From: Terriglobia bacterium
GTDB lineage: Bacteria; Acidobacteriota; Terriglobia; Acidiferrales; UBA7541
Direction of reading: 5' to 3'
DNA length: 64,000 nucleotides
Assembly: GCA_020073485.1 (NCBI GenBank)
Contig: JAIQFB010000020.1
Location: 34,442 to 98,441 of the forward strand
This document shows, in pieces, positions 45,688 through 54,383 of the stretch. Positions within the stretch are counted from its first letter, which is position 1. Every line of letters starts with the position of its first letter. A program made the translations under genes and the position numbers. Under the pieces are notes generated by a model. That model was not told the origin of the DNA, did no database searches, and saw only the letters and a list, made by a program, of their open reading frames with translations.

Positions 45688-47175
45688 TCACCTTGCAGGA
45701 GCACGCGGAAGCTTCCTCAGCGCCTCGATGATACGAGCGAGCCCAAGCGTGTCCTGTGCGCAGTACACAAGCAATTCCTGTTTCAGCTGGGCTTTTTGCT
45801 CGGCATTTGTTGCAGGATCAATCAATCGGCCCCATGCGATCCCGGCCTGAATGCCCTCCGCCACAGCGAGATCTTTAAAACCCATCCCCGGGACAAGCGC
45901 CGGAAGCACAGCCTTCAAAGAGTATGAGCCGCCGAAAGCGGGATGGTAGACATTTCGCCGAATCACTGGGAGGAGATCCCACATCGCAGACTTGATTCGA
46001 GTGATCTGCGGCCGGTATTCCGGCAGCCATTGCACCAGTTCATCCAGGCGGGCACTCTCGAACACCTCGTTGTAAACCACGATGCTGCCGGCCCCTTGGA
46101 CCGCCTGACAAAGCGATTCCAGGAACGGGGCTCGCGGATCCGAAGCGTTCTCTGCCAGATAATCGTAGCGCTTGACCGGCGCCTCGGCCCGCTCCTGCCT
46201 GTGAACAGACCACTGAAACGGAATGTGATCGTAGGGCCTCATCCCTGCAAATCTTGGGAGAGCCGGAAATATGGTTTCGAAATCCATGAAGCATATCGGA
46301 TACCGCAGGGTGGAGAGCTCTCCTGCAAGTTCGGCGCTAATCCACGGCTTTCCACTCTTCATTGCCTCGACGGCTCGGCCTTGCGTCGTCGAAAGTGGAA
46401 AAGCGTCGGGAATTTGATGGATGGACATCACGCCCGAAGCAAGCAGATCATCCACTTTTTCCGTGCGAATTCCGGGCAATAAACTGACGTGATCGGAAGG
46501 CAACCCGGGATTGCAGTGATTATAAAATTCACACTCCACCGGATCCGTGCATTGTCTTCCGGGTTTCACGTCAGGGGGTGAAGGTTGCCCCAAAATCCGG
46601 AATTGGTCGTCCAGGCGGTTTGAAATTTCCGCATCGCTGACTGCGTGCTCCTTCGGAATTTCTGCGGCGACGAACAACCGGGAAAGGTCGTACTTTTGCC
46701 CGTCAAAAACGTAGTTCCGGTTTAAGTGCATCAAGCGAGTTCCTTCGAGATGGATCCCTGCGCCTGACAGCACATGTTTCTGAATTCCAATGTCGAAGGC
46801 GTAGTGCGGTTTCGGGGCCGTCGATGATTTGACTTCGACCAGCCGGTATTTTGACCGGCTCCGACGCTCTAAAATGTCGGCTCGAACAAGCACGCCGCCA
46901 TATTCAAATGTCGCCTCGAAGATTGCCAGCACCTGCGAATTTCCAAGCAATTCGCGGGTGGCGCGAATCGCATCACCCAAATGTTCATGGTCGGCGGTTA
47001 CCAGCACACCTCCGGGAAACGCCTTCTGCGCCTCCAGACCAACTTGTTGGCCTTGTTCCATGACGGCTTCAGCAGCCTCGGTCGAACCTGCTGCCAATTC
47101 AGGCTGATGCACCTCAAAGTACAAGCGTTTAAGGCACTGAACGCCTGCGACGAACTTGGATTTTGAGATTCTCAT
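45688..47175 (-). CDS. DUF2779 protein: Cas4-like PD-(D/E)XK plus RNase H-fold exonuclease-like domains
   Basis: 495 residues. N-terminal 'MRISKSKFVAGVQCLKRLYF' and 'GVLVRADILERRSRSKYRLVEVKSST' give the D...ExK core of a PD-(D/E)XK nuclease. A Cys cluster (CTDPVECEFYNHC) resembles the Fe-S site of Cas4/AddB-type nucleases. The C-terminal half (DUF2779) begins with 'CFMDFETIFPALPRF', followed by 'SIVVYNEVFESARLDEL' and 'YCAQDTLGLARI', like a DEDD exonuclease. Probably acts in DNA repair or defence; the role is unproven. No cas genes nearby. Divergent from rimP; the region 47176-47365 shows nothing else. Confidence 0.75.
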   Translation of the reverse strand: MRISKSKFVAGVQCLKRLYFEVHQPELAAGSTEAAEAVMEQGQQVGLEAQKAFPGGVLVTADHEHLGDAIRATRELLGNSQVLAIFEATFEYGGVLVRADILERRSRSKYRLVEVKSSTAPKPHYAFDIGIQKHVLSGAGIHLEGTRLMHLNRNYVFDGQKYDLSRLFVAAEIPKEHAVSDAEISNRLDDQFRILGQPSPPDVKPGRQCTDPVECEFYNHCNPGLPSDHVSLLPGIRTEKVDDLLASGVMSIHQIPDAFPLSTTQGRAVEAMKSGKPWISAELAGELSTLRYPICFMDFETIFPALPRFAGMRPYDHIPFQWSVHRQERAEAPVKRYDYLAENASDPRAPFLESLCQAVQGAGSIVVYNEVFESARLDELVQWLPEYRPQITRIKSAMWDLLPVIRRNVYHPAFGGSYSLKAVLPALVPGMGFKDLAVAEGIQAGIAWGRLIDPATNAEQKAQLKQELLVYCAQDTLGLARIIEALRKLPRAPAR

Positions 47176-47365
47176 TCGGCTCTGTTCCTACGGTCGGGTC
47201 GTGGCCGGTGGCTGTCTTGATTATGCACGGGATTGCATTCGGCACGGAGGTAGAATAATGCAGCGCGGGATTTCTCTCGAAATCGGAAAATCCACTGCGG
47301 ATGAGCCGAACCGGCGCATTCCTCATATGGCGTAGGCCCTGAATGGCGCCCCGCCCGTGCGCGGC

Positions 47366-47394
47366 TTGCTTTTGCGGGGATGGCTGACTATACT
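47366..47394 (+). promoter_or_regulatory. Sigma-70 promoter of the rimP-nusA-infB operon
   Basis: -35 TTGCTT (47366-47371), 17-base spacer, -10 TATACT (47389-47394). The predicted transcript begins near 47401, just before the attenuator hairpin. Confidence 0.75.
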
Positions 47395-47422
47395 GAAATA
47401 GCCTAAGCCGGACACGAAACTC

Positions 47423-47445
47423 AGTGGGCGAGAGCCCACTTTTTT
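47423..47445 (+). terminator. Attenuator hairpin, rimP leader type
   Basis: AGTGGGC (47423-47429), loop GAGA, GCCCACT (47434-47440), then a run of T to 47445. It stands about 20 bases after the predicted transcript start and 80 bases before rimP. This matches the known rimP-leader arrangement, a terminator hairpin in front of rimP-nusA-infB in many bacteria. NusA may regulate its own operon through it. Confidence 0.8.
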
Positions 47446-47527
47446 GTTGGGCGCAAGGTGTAACGCAAATTGCGGAAAGCGCGTTGGTGTCCCCACGCGC
47501 GGTCCGGTGGCAGCGGAAAGCTGGAGT

Positions 47528-47977
47528 ATGGATCTGGAACGCGTCCGTGATGCGGCCGAGCGCGTGGCCCGCTCGCTGGGTTCGGAAGTGGTCGACGTGG
47601 AATGGAAGGTCGGCAAGGACCGCTTCCTGCGCGTCTACATCGATAAGCCCGGGGGAGTCAGCCACAAGGATTGCGAAGCCGTCAGCAATCAGTTGAGCGC
47701 GATCCTCGACGTGGAGGATCTGGTGCCGGGGCCGCACTATATTCTGGAAATCAGTTCGCCCGGCCTGGACCGGAAACTGACCAAGCCGGCGGAATTCGAG
47801 CGGTTCGCCGGGCGGCTGGCGCGAATATCGACGACGGAACCGGTGGAGAACCAGAAATTTTTCGAGGGCCGCCTGGCGGGATTCGCCGACGGCAAGGTAC
47901 AGATTGAAGTGAAGGGCCGGGTGATTGCCTTGCCGATGGAAGGAATTCGCAAGGCGAACCTGGTTGTGGAATTTTAA
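47528..47977 (+). CDS. rimP: Ribosome maturation factor RimP
   Basis: 149 residues from ATG 47528 (MDLERVRDAAERVARSLG); the frame is open upstream across the leader, but without a credible start. The family core 'VVDVEWKVGKDRFLRVYIDKPGGVSHKDCEAVSNQLSAILD' and 'YILEISSPGLDRKL' are clear. It is needed for 30S subunit maturation. First gene of the operon; nusA follows after 12 bases. Confidence 0.95.
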   Translation: MDLERVRDAAERVARSLGSEVVDVEWKVGKDRFLRVYIDKPGGVSHKDCEAVSNQLSAILDVEDLVPGPHYILEISSPGLDRKLTKPAEFERFAGRLARISTTEPVENQKFFEGRLAGFADGKVQIEVKGRVIALPMEGIRKANLVVEF

Positions 47978-47989
47978 GGTGAGGGACAG

Positions 47990-49495
47990 ATGGCCAGTCT
48001 GCTGTATCAGACAATTGAGCAGATCAGCCGGGAAAAGCACATTGAACCGGAGGTGATCGTCGCGGCGATAGAAGACGCGATGATCGTCGCCGCGCGCAAG
48101 TATTACAAGACCGAAGAAGACTTCCGCGCAAAGTTCAATCCAGATTCCGGTCAGGTCGACGTGTTCGCCGTGCGTCCCGTGGTCGAGGAAGTCACCGACC
48201 CGAAAAAAGAATTCACGCTGGCTGAAGCGAAGAAGTTCGACCCCAACGCGGTGGTGGGCGGCGAAGTCGTCATGCGCCGGCCAACCGAAGTGCTGGGGCG
48301 CATCGCCGCGCAAACCGCCAAGCAAGTGATCATGCAGAAGGTGCGAGAGGCCGAGCGCGACACCATCTACAACGAATACAACGGCCGCGTGGGCGAGCTG
48401 GTCAACTGCGTGGTCAAGCGCACCGAAGGCCCGGACGTGATCGTGGACCTGGGCCGGGCCGAAGCGCGCATGCCCAAGCGCGAGCAGTCCCGGCTGGAAA
48501 CCTACAATATCGGCGACCGCCTGCGCGTGGTGATTCGCGCGGTGGACCGCTCCGCGAAGGGTCCGCAGGTAATCGTCTCCCGCGCCGACCCCATTTTAGT
48601 GCAGCGCCTTTTCGAGATGGAAGTTCCGGAAATTTACGACGGCACGGTGCAGATCCGGGCCGCGGCGCGCGAAGCCGGCGAGCGCACTAAAATCGCGGTG
48701 CAAAGCCGCGACAAGGACGTTGACCCGGTGGGCGCGTGCGTGGGCATGAAGGGCATGCGCGTGCAATCCATCATCCGCGAATTGCGCGGCGAAAAAATCG
48801 ACATCATTCCGTACTCCGAGGACACCGTCACGTTCGCGCAGAAGGCGCTTTCGCCCGCGAAGGTGACGCGCGTGCAAATCATCGATCCCGAGACGCGGCA
48901 CCTGGAAATAATCGTCGAGGATACGCAGCTTTCCCTGGCCATCGGCAAGAAGGGTCAGAACGTGCGCCTGGCCAGCAAGCTGATTGGCTGGAACGTGGAC
49001 ATCAAGAGCGAGGAAGAAAAGCGCCAGGAAATCGAAGCGCAAATGTCCGCGCTCACCGCGCCGGGCACGCCGCTCTCCGAACTGCAGGGCGTGGGACCGA
49101 AGACAATCGAGCGCATCGAAAGCCACGGAGTCTCGACCATCGAGAAACTCGCGGACATGACGCCCGAACAGCTCACGGAAATTCCGGGCATCGGCGAAAA
49201 AATGGTGGAAAAGATCCAGCTGGCCGTGGCGGCTTATTTCCAGTCGCTGGAAAGCGCGCAGCCGGAATCCGAATCGATCGAGGCCTTGGCCGAACAAGAA
49301 GTTTCTTCGGAAGACGCGGCGGACCAGGCCGATATCGCCGAGGCAGCGGTCGAAGGCGCCGATGTGGCCGCGGAAAATATCGAGGCGCCGACCGAGGCCG
49401 AGCAAATCGTGGCCGACTCGGAAGCGCAAAGCGAAAGTTCGAACGCGGCTTCCGGGGATTCCCCGGAAGCGCAGGAAGAGAATGGCAACAAGTAG
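47990..49495 (+). CDS. nusA: Transcription termination/antitermination factor NusA
   Basis: 501 residues. N-terminal RNAP-binding domain, S1 domain ('GELVNCVVKRTEGPDVIVDLGRAEARMPKREQ'), two KH domains ('DPVGACVGMKGMRVQSIIRELRGEKIDIIPY' and 'LSLAIGKKGQNVRLASKLIGW'). The C-terminal helix-hairpin-helix segment ('LQGVGPKTIERIESHGVSTIEKLADMT') and a long acidic tail are common in Acidobacteriota and Proteobacteria. It pauses RNA polymerase and modulates termination. The usual ylxR gene does not follow; infB comes after 15 bases. Confidence 0.97.
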   Translation: MASLLYQTIEQISREKHIEPEVIVAAIEDAMIVAARKYYKTEEDFRAKFNPDSGQVDVFAVRPVVEEVTDPKKEFTLAEAKKFDPNAVVGGEVVMRRPTEVLGRIAAQTAKQVIMQKVREAERDTIYNEYNGRVGELVNCVVKRTEGPDVIVDLGRAEARMPKREQSRLETYNIGDRLRVVIRAVDRSAKGPQVIVSRADPILVQRLFEMEVPEIYDGTVQIRAAAREAGERTKIAVQSRDKDVDPVGACVGMKGMRVQSIIRELRGEKIDIIPYSEDTVTFAQKALSPAKVTRVQIIDPETRHLEIIVEDTQLSLAIGKKGQNVRLASKLIGWNVDIKSEEEKRQEIEAQMSALTAPGTPLSELQGVGPKTIERIESHGVSTIEKLADMTPEQLTEIPGIGEKMVEKIQLAVAAYFQSLESAQPESESIEALAEQEVSSEDAADQADIAEAAVEGADVAAENIEAPTEAEQIVADSEAQSESSNAASGDSPEAQEENGNK

Positions 49496-49510
49496 TCTGC
49501 CCGGAGGGCA

Positions 49511-52339
49511 ATGACAGAGCCGAATCAAATCCGGATCAACGAGCTGGCGCGCGAGCTTGAGGTCAAGGCAAAAGCGATCATCGACTATTTGCCTGAAGCC
49601 GGCGTCACGGAAAAAAAGACGCACTCAAGCTCGATCGACGTTTCCGCCGCGGAAATCGTGCGCAAGCATTTTCGTGACGCGGCCAACGCCGAAGCGGCAG
49701 CGGAAGAAAAAGCCGCGTCGGACAAGATCGCGAAAGAAGCCGCCGCGCGGGCGGCCCGGATGAAGCCGGCCGCGTCCGTGGTGCCTCCCCCGCCGCCTCC
49801 GGCAGCCGTAATTCCAGCTGCGCCTCCTGTAGTGGCCGTTGAGCCGGTTACCGCCAAACCGGTGCCCGTTGCCCCCGTTCCCGTCGAAGTGAAGCCGGCG
49901 GCGCCTGCGCCGATTCCCGCGAAACCCGCGCCCGTTCCGCCCGTTGCCGCCAAGCCCGCCGTTCCGCCGCCTGCAGCAGCCAGACCCGCTGCGCGGCCTC
50001 CGGTTGCTCCGGCTGTGCCAGTGAGACCTGCAGCGCCACAGGCGCCAGCGGGAGTGAGACCGCCGGCAACGCCGCGCCACCCGACATCTCCGGTACCCGC
50101 AGGCGCCACTCCGGCCGCCGCCGCTCGCCCGGCTGCTCCTGTGAAGGCTCCGCCGAAACCCAATTGGAACCCGCTGCCACCAGGCGCTCGCGTGAATCCT
50201 CCCGCGCCGCCGCGGCCTGCGCCGCCCCAGAGGCCTGGCGGTCCGCCATCGAGATTTCCGCAACGTCCGGGCGCGCCCGGACGCCCGGGACAGCCTGTGT
50301 CAGGACGACCCGGACAGCCCATGCCCGGAGGACGCCCCGGAGCTCCGCGTCCCGGAGGACGTCCCGCGCCACCGCTGCCTGGGGAGAAAACGCCGCCGAA
50401 AGCCGAGCCCGGCAAGCCAATCTATGCGCGCAAGCCGGCGGCCCGCGCGCGGCCCACGATGGAGAAGCGCTTTGAAGAGGGCGAGCGCAAACTGCATCCG
50501 GTGCGGGCACGCGTGGGTCCCGGCGAGCGCCGCACGGCGCAAATCGAGCGCGCGCCTGCTCCGCCTCCGCGAGAACCGCGGGAGATCACCATCACCGAAG
50601 GCGTGACGGTTCGCGATCTGGCGGAAAAGCTGGACGTGCGCGCCAAGGAAGTTCTGAAAATTTTGCTGGATCGCGGCATCTTCGCGAGTATCAATCAGGC
50701 CCTTGACACCGCGACAGCGACCAGCCTAGCGGAAGCCTTCAACGGCATCGTCAAGGTGCTCACGTTTGAAGAAGACGTGGTGCAGGAAGTCGCGCGGGAA
50801 GAAAAGCCGGAAAATCTCGAACCTCGTCCGCCGGTCGTGACCGTCATGGGCCACGTCGACCACGGGAAAACCAGCCTTCTGGACGCCATCCGCGAAACGG
50901 AGATCGCCGCGGGAGAGGCTGGAGGGATCACGCAGCATATCGGCGCGTCCGAAGTGCACATCGACGGCCGCAAAGTCGTCTTCATCGATACGCCGGGCCA
51001 CGAAGCCTTCACGCGCATGCGCGCGCGCGGCGCGAAGGTGACCGACATCGTGGTGCTGGTGGTTGCGGCCGACGACGGCGTGATGCCGCAGACGCAGGAA
51101 GCCATCGACCACGCCAAGGCCGCCAATGTTCCGATCGTGGTGGCCATCAACAAAATCGACAAGCCGGAAGCGCAGCCGGAACGCGTCAAGCGGCAGCTCT
51201 CCGAGCGCGGACTCATGCCCGAGGAGTGGGGTGGCGACACCGTAATGGTGGAAGTTTCCGCGAAACAGAAAAAAAATCTGACCAAGCTGCTTGAGATGCT
51301 GTTGCTCGTCGCCGACCTGCGCGAATTGAAATCCAATCCGAAATCTCCGGCCGCCGGGACGGTGCTGGAATCGCGCGTGGACAAGGGCCGCGGCCCGGTG
51401 GCCACCATCCTGGTGCAGACCGGTACGCTGCACACCGGCGACGTCTTTATTTGCGGCGCGGTCTACGGAAAAGTTCGCGCGATGTTTGACGATCATGGCC
51501 GCCCGGTAAAAATCGCGGGGCCGTCGACGCCGGTGGAAGTGCTCGGCTTGCAAGGCGCGCCCGAAGCGGGGGACCAGTTTCAGGTGACCGACGAGGCGAA
51601 GGCGCGGCACATCGTGGAATTCCGCCAGGGCAAGATTCGCGAAGCCACGCTGGCGCGGTCGGCCGGTGCGCGCATCACGCTCGACCAGTTGCACGAACAG
51701 CTCAAGGCTGGAGACGTCAAGGAACTTCCGCTGATCATCAAGGCGGACGTGCAAGGCTCGGTGGAAGTGCTGAGCGAAATGCTGCCGAAACTTTCCGACG
51801 ACCGCGTGAAGCTGAAAATCATTCACGCCAGCATCGGCGCGGTCACCGAAAACGACGTGCTTCTGGCGTCGGCTTCCGGCGCGATCATCGTGGCGTTCAA
51901 CGTGCGCCCGGACCGCAAGGCTTCCGACTTGGCGCAGCGCGAAGGCGTGGAGATCCGGCTGCACTCGGTGATTTACGAAGTGTCGGACGAAATCAGGAAG
52001 GCCATGACCGGGCTGCTGGAGCCAGTGTTCAAGGAAACGCATCTGGGGCGCGCCGAGGTGCGCAACACGTTCCGCGTGAAGGGCGTGGGCACGATCGCGG
52101 GCTGCTACGTGCAGGACGGCATACTCAAACGCGACGCGGAAGTCCGCGTGCTGCGCGACAGCGCCGTTATTTATACCGGACGTCTCAGTTCGCTGAAACG
52201 CTTCAAGGAAGACGCCAGCGAAGTGCGCGCCGGATTCGAGTGCGGCGCCAGTGTCTCCAACTTTAACGACGTCAAGGTCGGCGACATTCTGGAATGCTTC
52301 CACATGCAGAAGATCCTGCTCGCGGAAGCGTCCGCGTAA
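49511..52339 (+). CDS. infB: Translation initiation factor IF-2
   Basis: 942 residues. N-terminal IF2-N segment 'INELARELEVKAKAIIDYLPEAG'; a very long Pro/Ala/Gly-rich linker (about residues 75-300); a second IF2-N segment 'TVRDLAEKLDVRAKEVLKILLDRG'; the GTPase domain with G1 'GHVDHGKTS', 'DTPGHEAFT' and 'NKID'; then domains II-IV ending '...VKVGDILECFHMQKI'. It positions fMet-tRNA on the 30S subunit. GGAGG lies four bases before the ATG. The Pro-rich linker explains long opposite-strand frames here, which are shadows. Confidence 0.98.
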   Translation: MTEPNQIRINELARELEVKAKAIIDYLPEAGVTEKKTHSSSIDVSAAEIVRKHFRDAANAEAAAEEKAASDKIAKEAAARAARMKPAASVVPPPPPPAAVIPAAPPVVAVEPVTAKPVPVAPVPVEVKPAAPAPIPAKPAPVPPVAAKPAVPPPAAARPAARPPVAPAVPVRPAAPQAPAGVRPPATPRHPTSPVPAGATPAAAARPAAPVKAPPKPNWNPLPPGARVNPPAPPRPAPPQRPGGPPSRFPQRPGAPGRPGQPVSGRPGQPMPGGRPGAPRPGGRPAPPLPGEKTPPKAEPGKPIYARKPAARARPTMEKRFEEGERKLHPVRARVGPGERRTAQIERAPAPPPREPREITITEGVTVRDLAEKLDVRAKEVLKILLDRGIFASINQALDTATATSLAEAFNGIVKVLTFEEDVVQEVAREEKPENLEPRPPVVTVMGHVDHGKTSLLDAIRETEIAAGEAGGITQHIGASEVHIDGRKVVFIDTPGHEAFTRMRARGAKVTDIVVLVVAADDGVMPQTQEAIDHAKAANVPIVVAINKIDKPEAQPERVKRQLSERGLMPEEWGGDTVMVEVSAKQKKNLTKLLEMLLLVADLRELKSNPKSPAAGTVLESRVDKGRGPVATILVQTGTLHTGDVFICGAVYGKVRAMFDDHGRPVKIAGPSTPVEVLGLQGAPEAGDQFQVTDEAKARHIVEFRQGKIREATLARSAGARITLDQLHEQLKAGDVKELPLIIKADVQGSVEVLSEMLPKLSDDRVKLKIIHASIGAVTENDVLLASASGAIIVAFNVRPDRKASDLAQREGVEIRLHSVIYEVSDEIRKAMTGLLEPVFKETHLGRAEVRNTFRVKGVGTIAGCYVQDGILKRDAEVRVLRDSAVIYTGRLSSLKRFKEDASEVRAGFECGASVSNFNDVKVGDILECFHMQKILLAEASA

Positions 52340-52347
52340 CGATTTTC

Positions 52348-52401
52348 GGGTGTGGGCTCTACTTTTACGCTGCACGCTTCAAGTGAAGCGTGGAACCCAC
52401 C
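52348..52401 (+). other. Structured element, copy 1 (upstream of ylxP)
   Basis: Outer stem GTGGG (52352-52356) with CCCAC (52396-52400). Inner perfect hairpin CACGCTTCA (52373-52381), AG, TGAAGCGTG (52384-52392). Between them GCTCTACTTTTACGCTG. A second copy lies at 52750 and a short one at 55602 (- strand). It ends 50 bases before the ylxP start codon. It could be a leader/intercistronic RNA structure or a dispersed repeat. Confidence 0.7.
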
Positions 52402-52451
52402 GGAAATTAGTCTTGCCCTGCTCCCAGGGCCCGTTGCAGTTATTCGCAGGG

Positions 52452-52748
52452 ATGATGATGCCGATCGGTCTGCTCACCCTGGAAATTTATATCCCCGAGG
52501 CGCACTCGCTCAAAGACAAACGGCAGGTGCTGCGCAGCCTGAAGGACAGGCTGCGCGGGAAATTCAACGTGGCCGTGGCGGAGCTGGAAGGGCAGGATTC
52601 CTGGCAGCGCTCGGTGGTGGGCGTGGTGAGCCTGTCGAACAACGCCGGTCACGTCGAACGATCGCTGCGCACGGTGCTGGAGGAATCCGAGCGGCACCTG
52701 GGGCGCGATCTGGTCGGCCATGATCTGGAAGTGCTGGAACGATCATAA
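52452..52748 (+). CDS. ylxP: YlxP-like DUF503 protein
   Basis: 97-99 residues; three successive ATG codons at 52452, 52455 and 52458, of which the last is best spaced from AGGG. 'MPIGLLTLEIYIPEAHSLKDKRQVLRSLKDRLRGKFNVAVAELE' and 'SLSNNAGHVERSLRTVLEE' are the DUF503 signature. In Bacillus the family member YlxP sits between infB and rbfA, exactly as here. Its function is not settled; it is thought to relate to ribosome assembly or RNA binding. Confidence 0.88.
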   Translation: MMMPIGLLTLEIYIPEAHSLKDKRQVLRSLKDRLRGKFNVAVAELEGQDSWQRSVVGVVSLSNNAGHVERSLRTVLEESERHLGRDLVGHDLEVLERS

Positions 52749-52749
52749 C

Positions 52750-52804
52750 GGGTGCGGGCCCTAGATGTACGCTGAATGCTTCAAGTGAAGCGTGGAACCC
52801 GCCC
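52750..52804 (+). other. Structured element, copy 2 (upstream of rbfA)
   Basis: Outer stem GCGGG (52754-52758) with CCCGC (52798-52802); inner hairpin GCTTCA (52778-52783), AG, TGAAGC (52786-52791). It differs from copy 1 by a T-A to C-G exchange in the outer stem and by a wobble in the inner stem, so pairing is kept. It ends 45 bases before the rbfA start codon. Confidence 0.7.
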
Positions 52805-52848
52805 GAGTAAGAAAATAATTTTTGAGTTTCGCAATTGGTGGACCAACA

Positions 52849-53208
52849 ATGACCATCCCGGGGCACCGGCACGAACGCGTCGCGGAAGAAATCCGGCATG
52901 AATTGGGAATCATGGTGGCCGGCGAACTGAAGGATCCCCGCATCGAGGGGCTGGTCACGATCACCGAAGTTCGCGTGACGCCCGATCTGAAGCACGCGCG
53001 CGTCTTCGTCAGCGTGATGGGCAACGAGGCCGAGCAGAAGAGCACCATCCGGGGACTGTTTGCCGCGGTCGGCTACATCCGCTACGAACTGACCGAACGC
53101 ATCCAACTTCGCCGCGCGCCCGAAATTCATTTCATCCTCGATCACTCCGAGGAATACGCCCAGCGCATCGATGAACTACTCCGCCAGACGAAAAAACCCG
53201 TGGCCTGA
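52849..53208 (+). CDS. rbfA: Ribosome-binding factor A
   Basis: 119 residues from ATG 52849 (GGTGG upstream). KH-like fold: 'RHERVAEEIRHELGIMVAGELKDPRI', 'LVTITEVRVTPDLKHARVFVSVMG', and 'LRRAPEIHFILDHSEEYAQRIDELL'. It matures the 30S subunit by acting on the 16S rRNA 5' helix and is released by RsgA/IF3. Placed between ylxP and truB as in many bacteria. Confidence 0.96.
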   Translation: MTIPGHRHERVAEEIRHELGIMVAGELKDPRIEGLVTITEVRVTPDLKHARVFVSVMGNEAEQKSTIRGLFAAVGYIRYELTERIQLRRAPEIHFILDHSEEYAQRIDELLRQTKKPVA

Positions 53209-53231
53209 ATCGTGGCAAATTGTGCGGGTTC

Positions 53232-53311
53232 CAGGGTCACAGGCTCCAACCTGTGCGATGTTCGGGCATGCCAAAACTTGAAACCGCACAGGCTGAACCC
53301 TGTGTCACCGG
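53232..53311. repeat. Two-armed palindromic repeat (CACAGGC type), divergent copy
   Basis: Arms GGTCACAGGCTCCAACCTGTG (53235-53255) and CCGCACAGGCTGAACCCTGTG (53284-53304), with changes against the family consensus in the loop bases. It lies in the 181-base gap between rbfA and truB. Confidence 0.75.
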
Positions 53312-53389
53312 GACCGCGGCCGGCCTTTGATTTCCGTGATTTTGAAAAGCTCTTCGCGGGAATTAATCAGAAATAGAAATTAACCATTC

Positions 53390-54364
53390 ATGGCCAAAAA
53401 ACCACAACCTGCGCCGCTGGACGGCGCGCTAGTAATCGACAAGCCGCAGGGGCGGACATCGCACGACGTGGTGGACGCGGCGCGGCGCATTCTGGGATTC
53501 CGCCAGATCGGGCACCTGGGGACGCTCGATCCCCTGGCGACCGGCGTGCTCGTGCTGCTGCTGGGCCGGGCCACACGCCTGGCGCAATTTTATGCGGGCC
53601 GCCGCAAACGCTACGATTCGACGTTCCGCTTCGGATTTGCCACCGACACCTACGATGCCGACGGCACGCCGGCGGGCCCGGACACCGCTCCGATCCTGGA
53701 CCGCGCGGAAATCGAACGCCTGGCCGCCGCGCGCATCGGCATTTTTCCGCAGATGCCGCCGCCCTACTCGGCAAAGAAAATTCACGGACGCCCCGCGCAC
53801 GAATTGGCGCGGCAGAAAAAGCCGGTGGAATTGAAGGCCGTAGACCTCGAAGTGTACGACTTTCGCGTGAACGAAGTGACCGGGTCGCTCGCGAAATTTT
53901 CCATCGAATGCGCCGCCGGCACCTACATCCGTTCGCTGGCGCACGATATGGGCGCGGCCCTGGGCTGCGGCGCGCACTTAGCGGAAATCGTGCGCACGGC
54001 CGTCGGCGAATTCACCCTCGACCAGGCCGTGAAACTTGAGGACCTGGAACGCGCCGCGGCGGAAGGCAATCTGGCGCGCTACATCATCCCGCTCGAGCGC
54101 TTGCTGCCCGAATTGCCGAGCGTCACTGTGCCGCCGCCACTGGAAAAGCGCGTGCGCCACGGCTCGAAGTTCAACATACAGATCGCGCAAATCCAGCCCG
54201 GCCGCACCAGCTCCGCGCAGGGCGCCACCGCCGAACTTAATTCCGGGGAGTGGAAACCGGCGCGCCTGCGCGTTTTTAATCAGCAGGAACGGCTCATTGC
54301 CATCGCCGAAGCGGTCGTGCCGCGTACGTACCAGCCTGTTTTGGTTCTGGAGGCGGAGGCTTGA
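53390..54364 (+). CDS. truB: tRNA pseudouridine(55) synthase TruB
   Basis: 324 residues. 'DGALVIDKPQGRTSHDVVDAARRIL' and 'GHLGTLDPLATGVLVLLLGRATRLAQFY' contain the catalytic Asp (in LDPLATG). Further family motifs are 'PPPYSAKKIHGRPAHELARQ' and 'CAAGTYIRSLAHDMGAALGCGAHL'. It makes pseudouridine 55 in the T-loop of tRNAs. Last gene of the rimP operon; it converges with the aminotransferase gene 19 bases further on. Confidence 0.97.
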   Translation: MAKKPQPAPLDGALVIDKPQGRTSHDVVDAARRILGFRQIGHLGTLDPLATGVLVLLLGRATRLAQFYAGRRKRYDSTFRFGFATDTYDADGTPAGPDTAPILDRAEIERLAAARIGIFPQMPPPYSAKKIHGRPAHELARQKKPVELKAVDLEVYDFRVNEVTGSLAKFSIECAAGTYIRSLAHDMGAALGCGAHLAEIVRTAVGEFTLDQAVKLEDLERAAAEGNLARYIIPLERLLPELPSVTVPPPLEKRVRHGSKFNIQIAQIQPGRTSSAQGATAELNSGEWKPARLRVFNQQERLIAIAEAVVPRTYQPVLVLEAEA

Positions 54365-54383
54365 TACTTAGGGCCGCAAAATC

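Noticed and set aside
45688..47175. Cas4 as part of a CRISPR-Cas system
   Set aside because: No direct-repeat array and no other cas gene in the window; domain order fits DUF2779.
49848..50510. Several frames on both strands in the Pro-rich linker of infB
   Set aside because: Low-complexity CCG/GCG-rich DNA leaves all frames open; none has an independent start or product.
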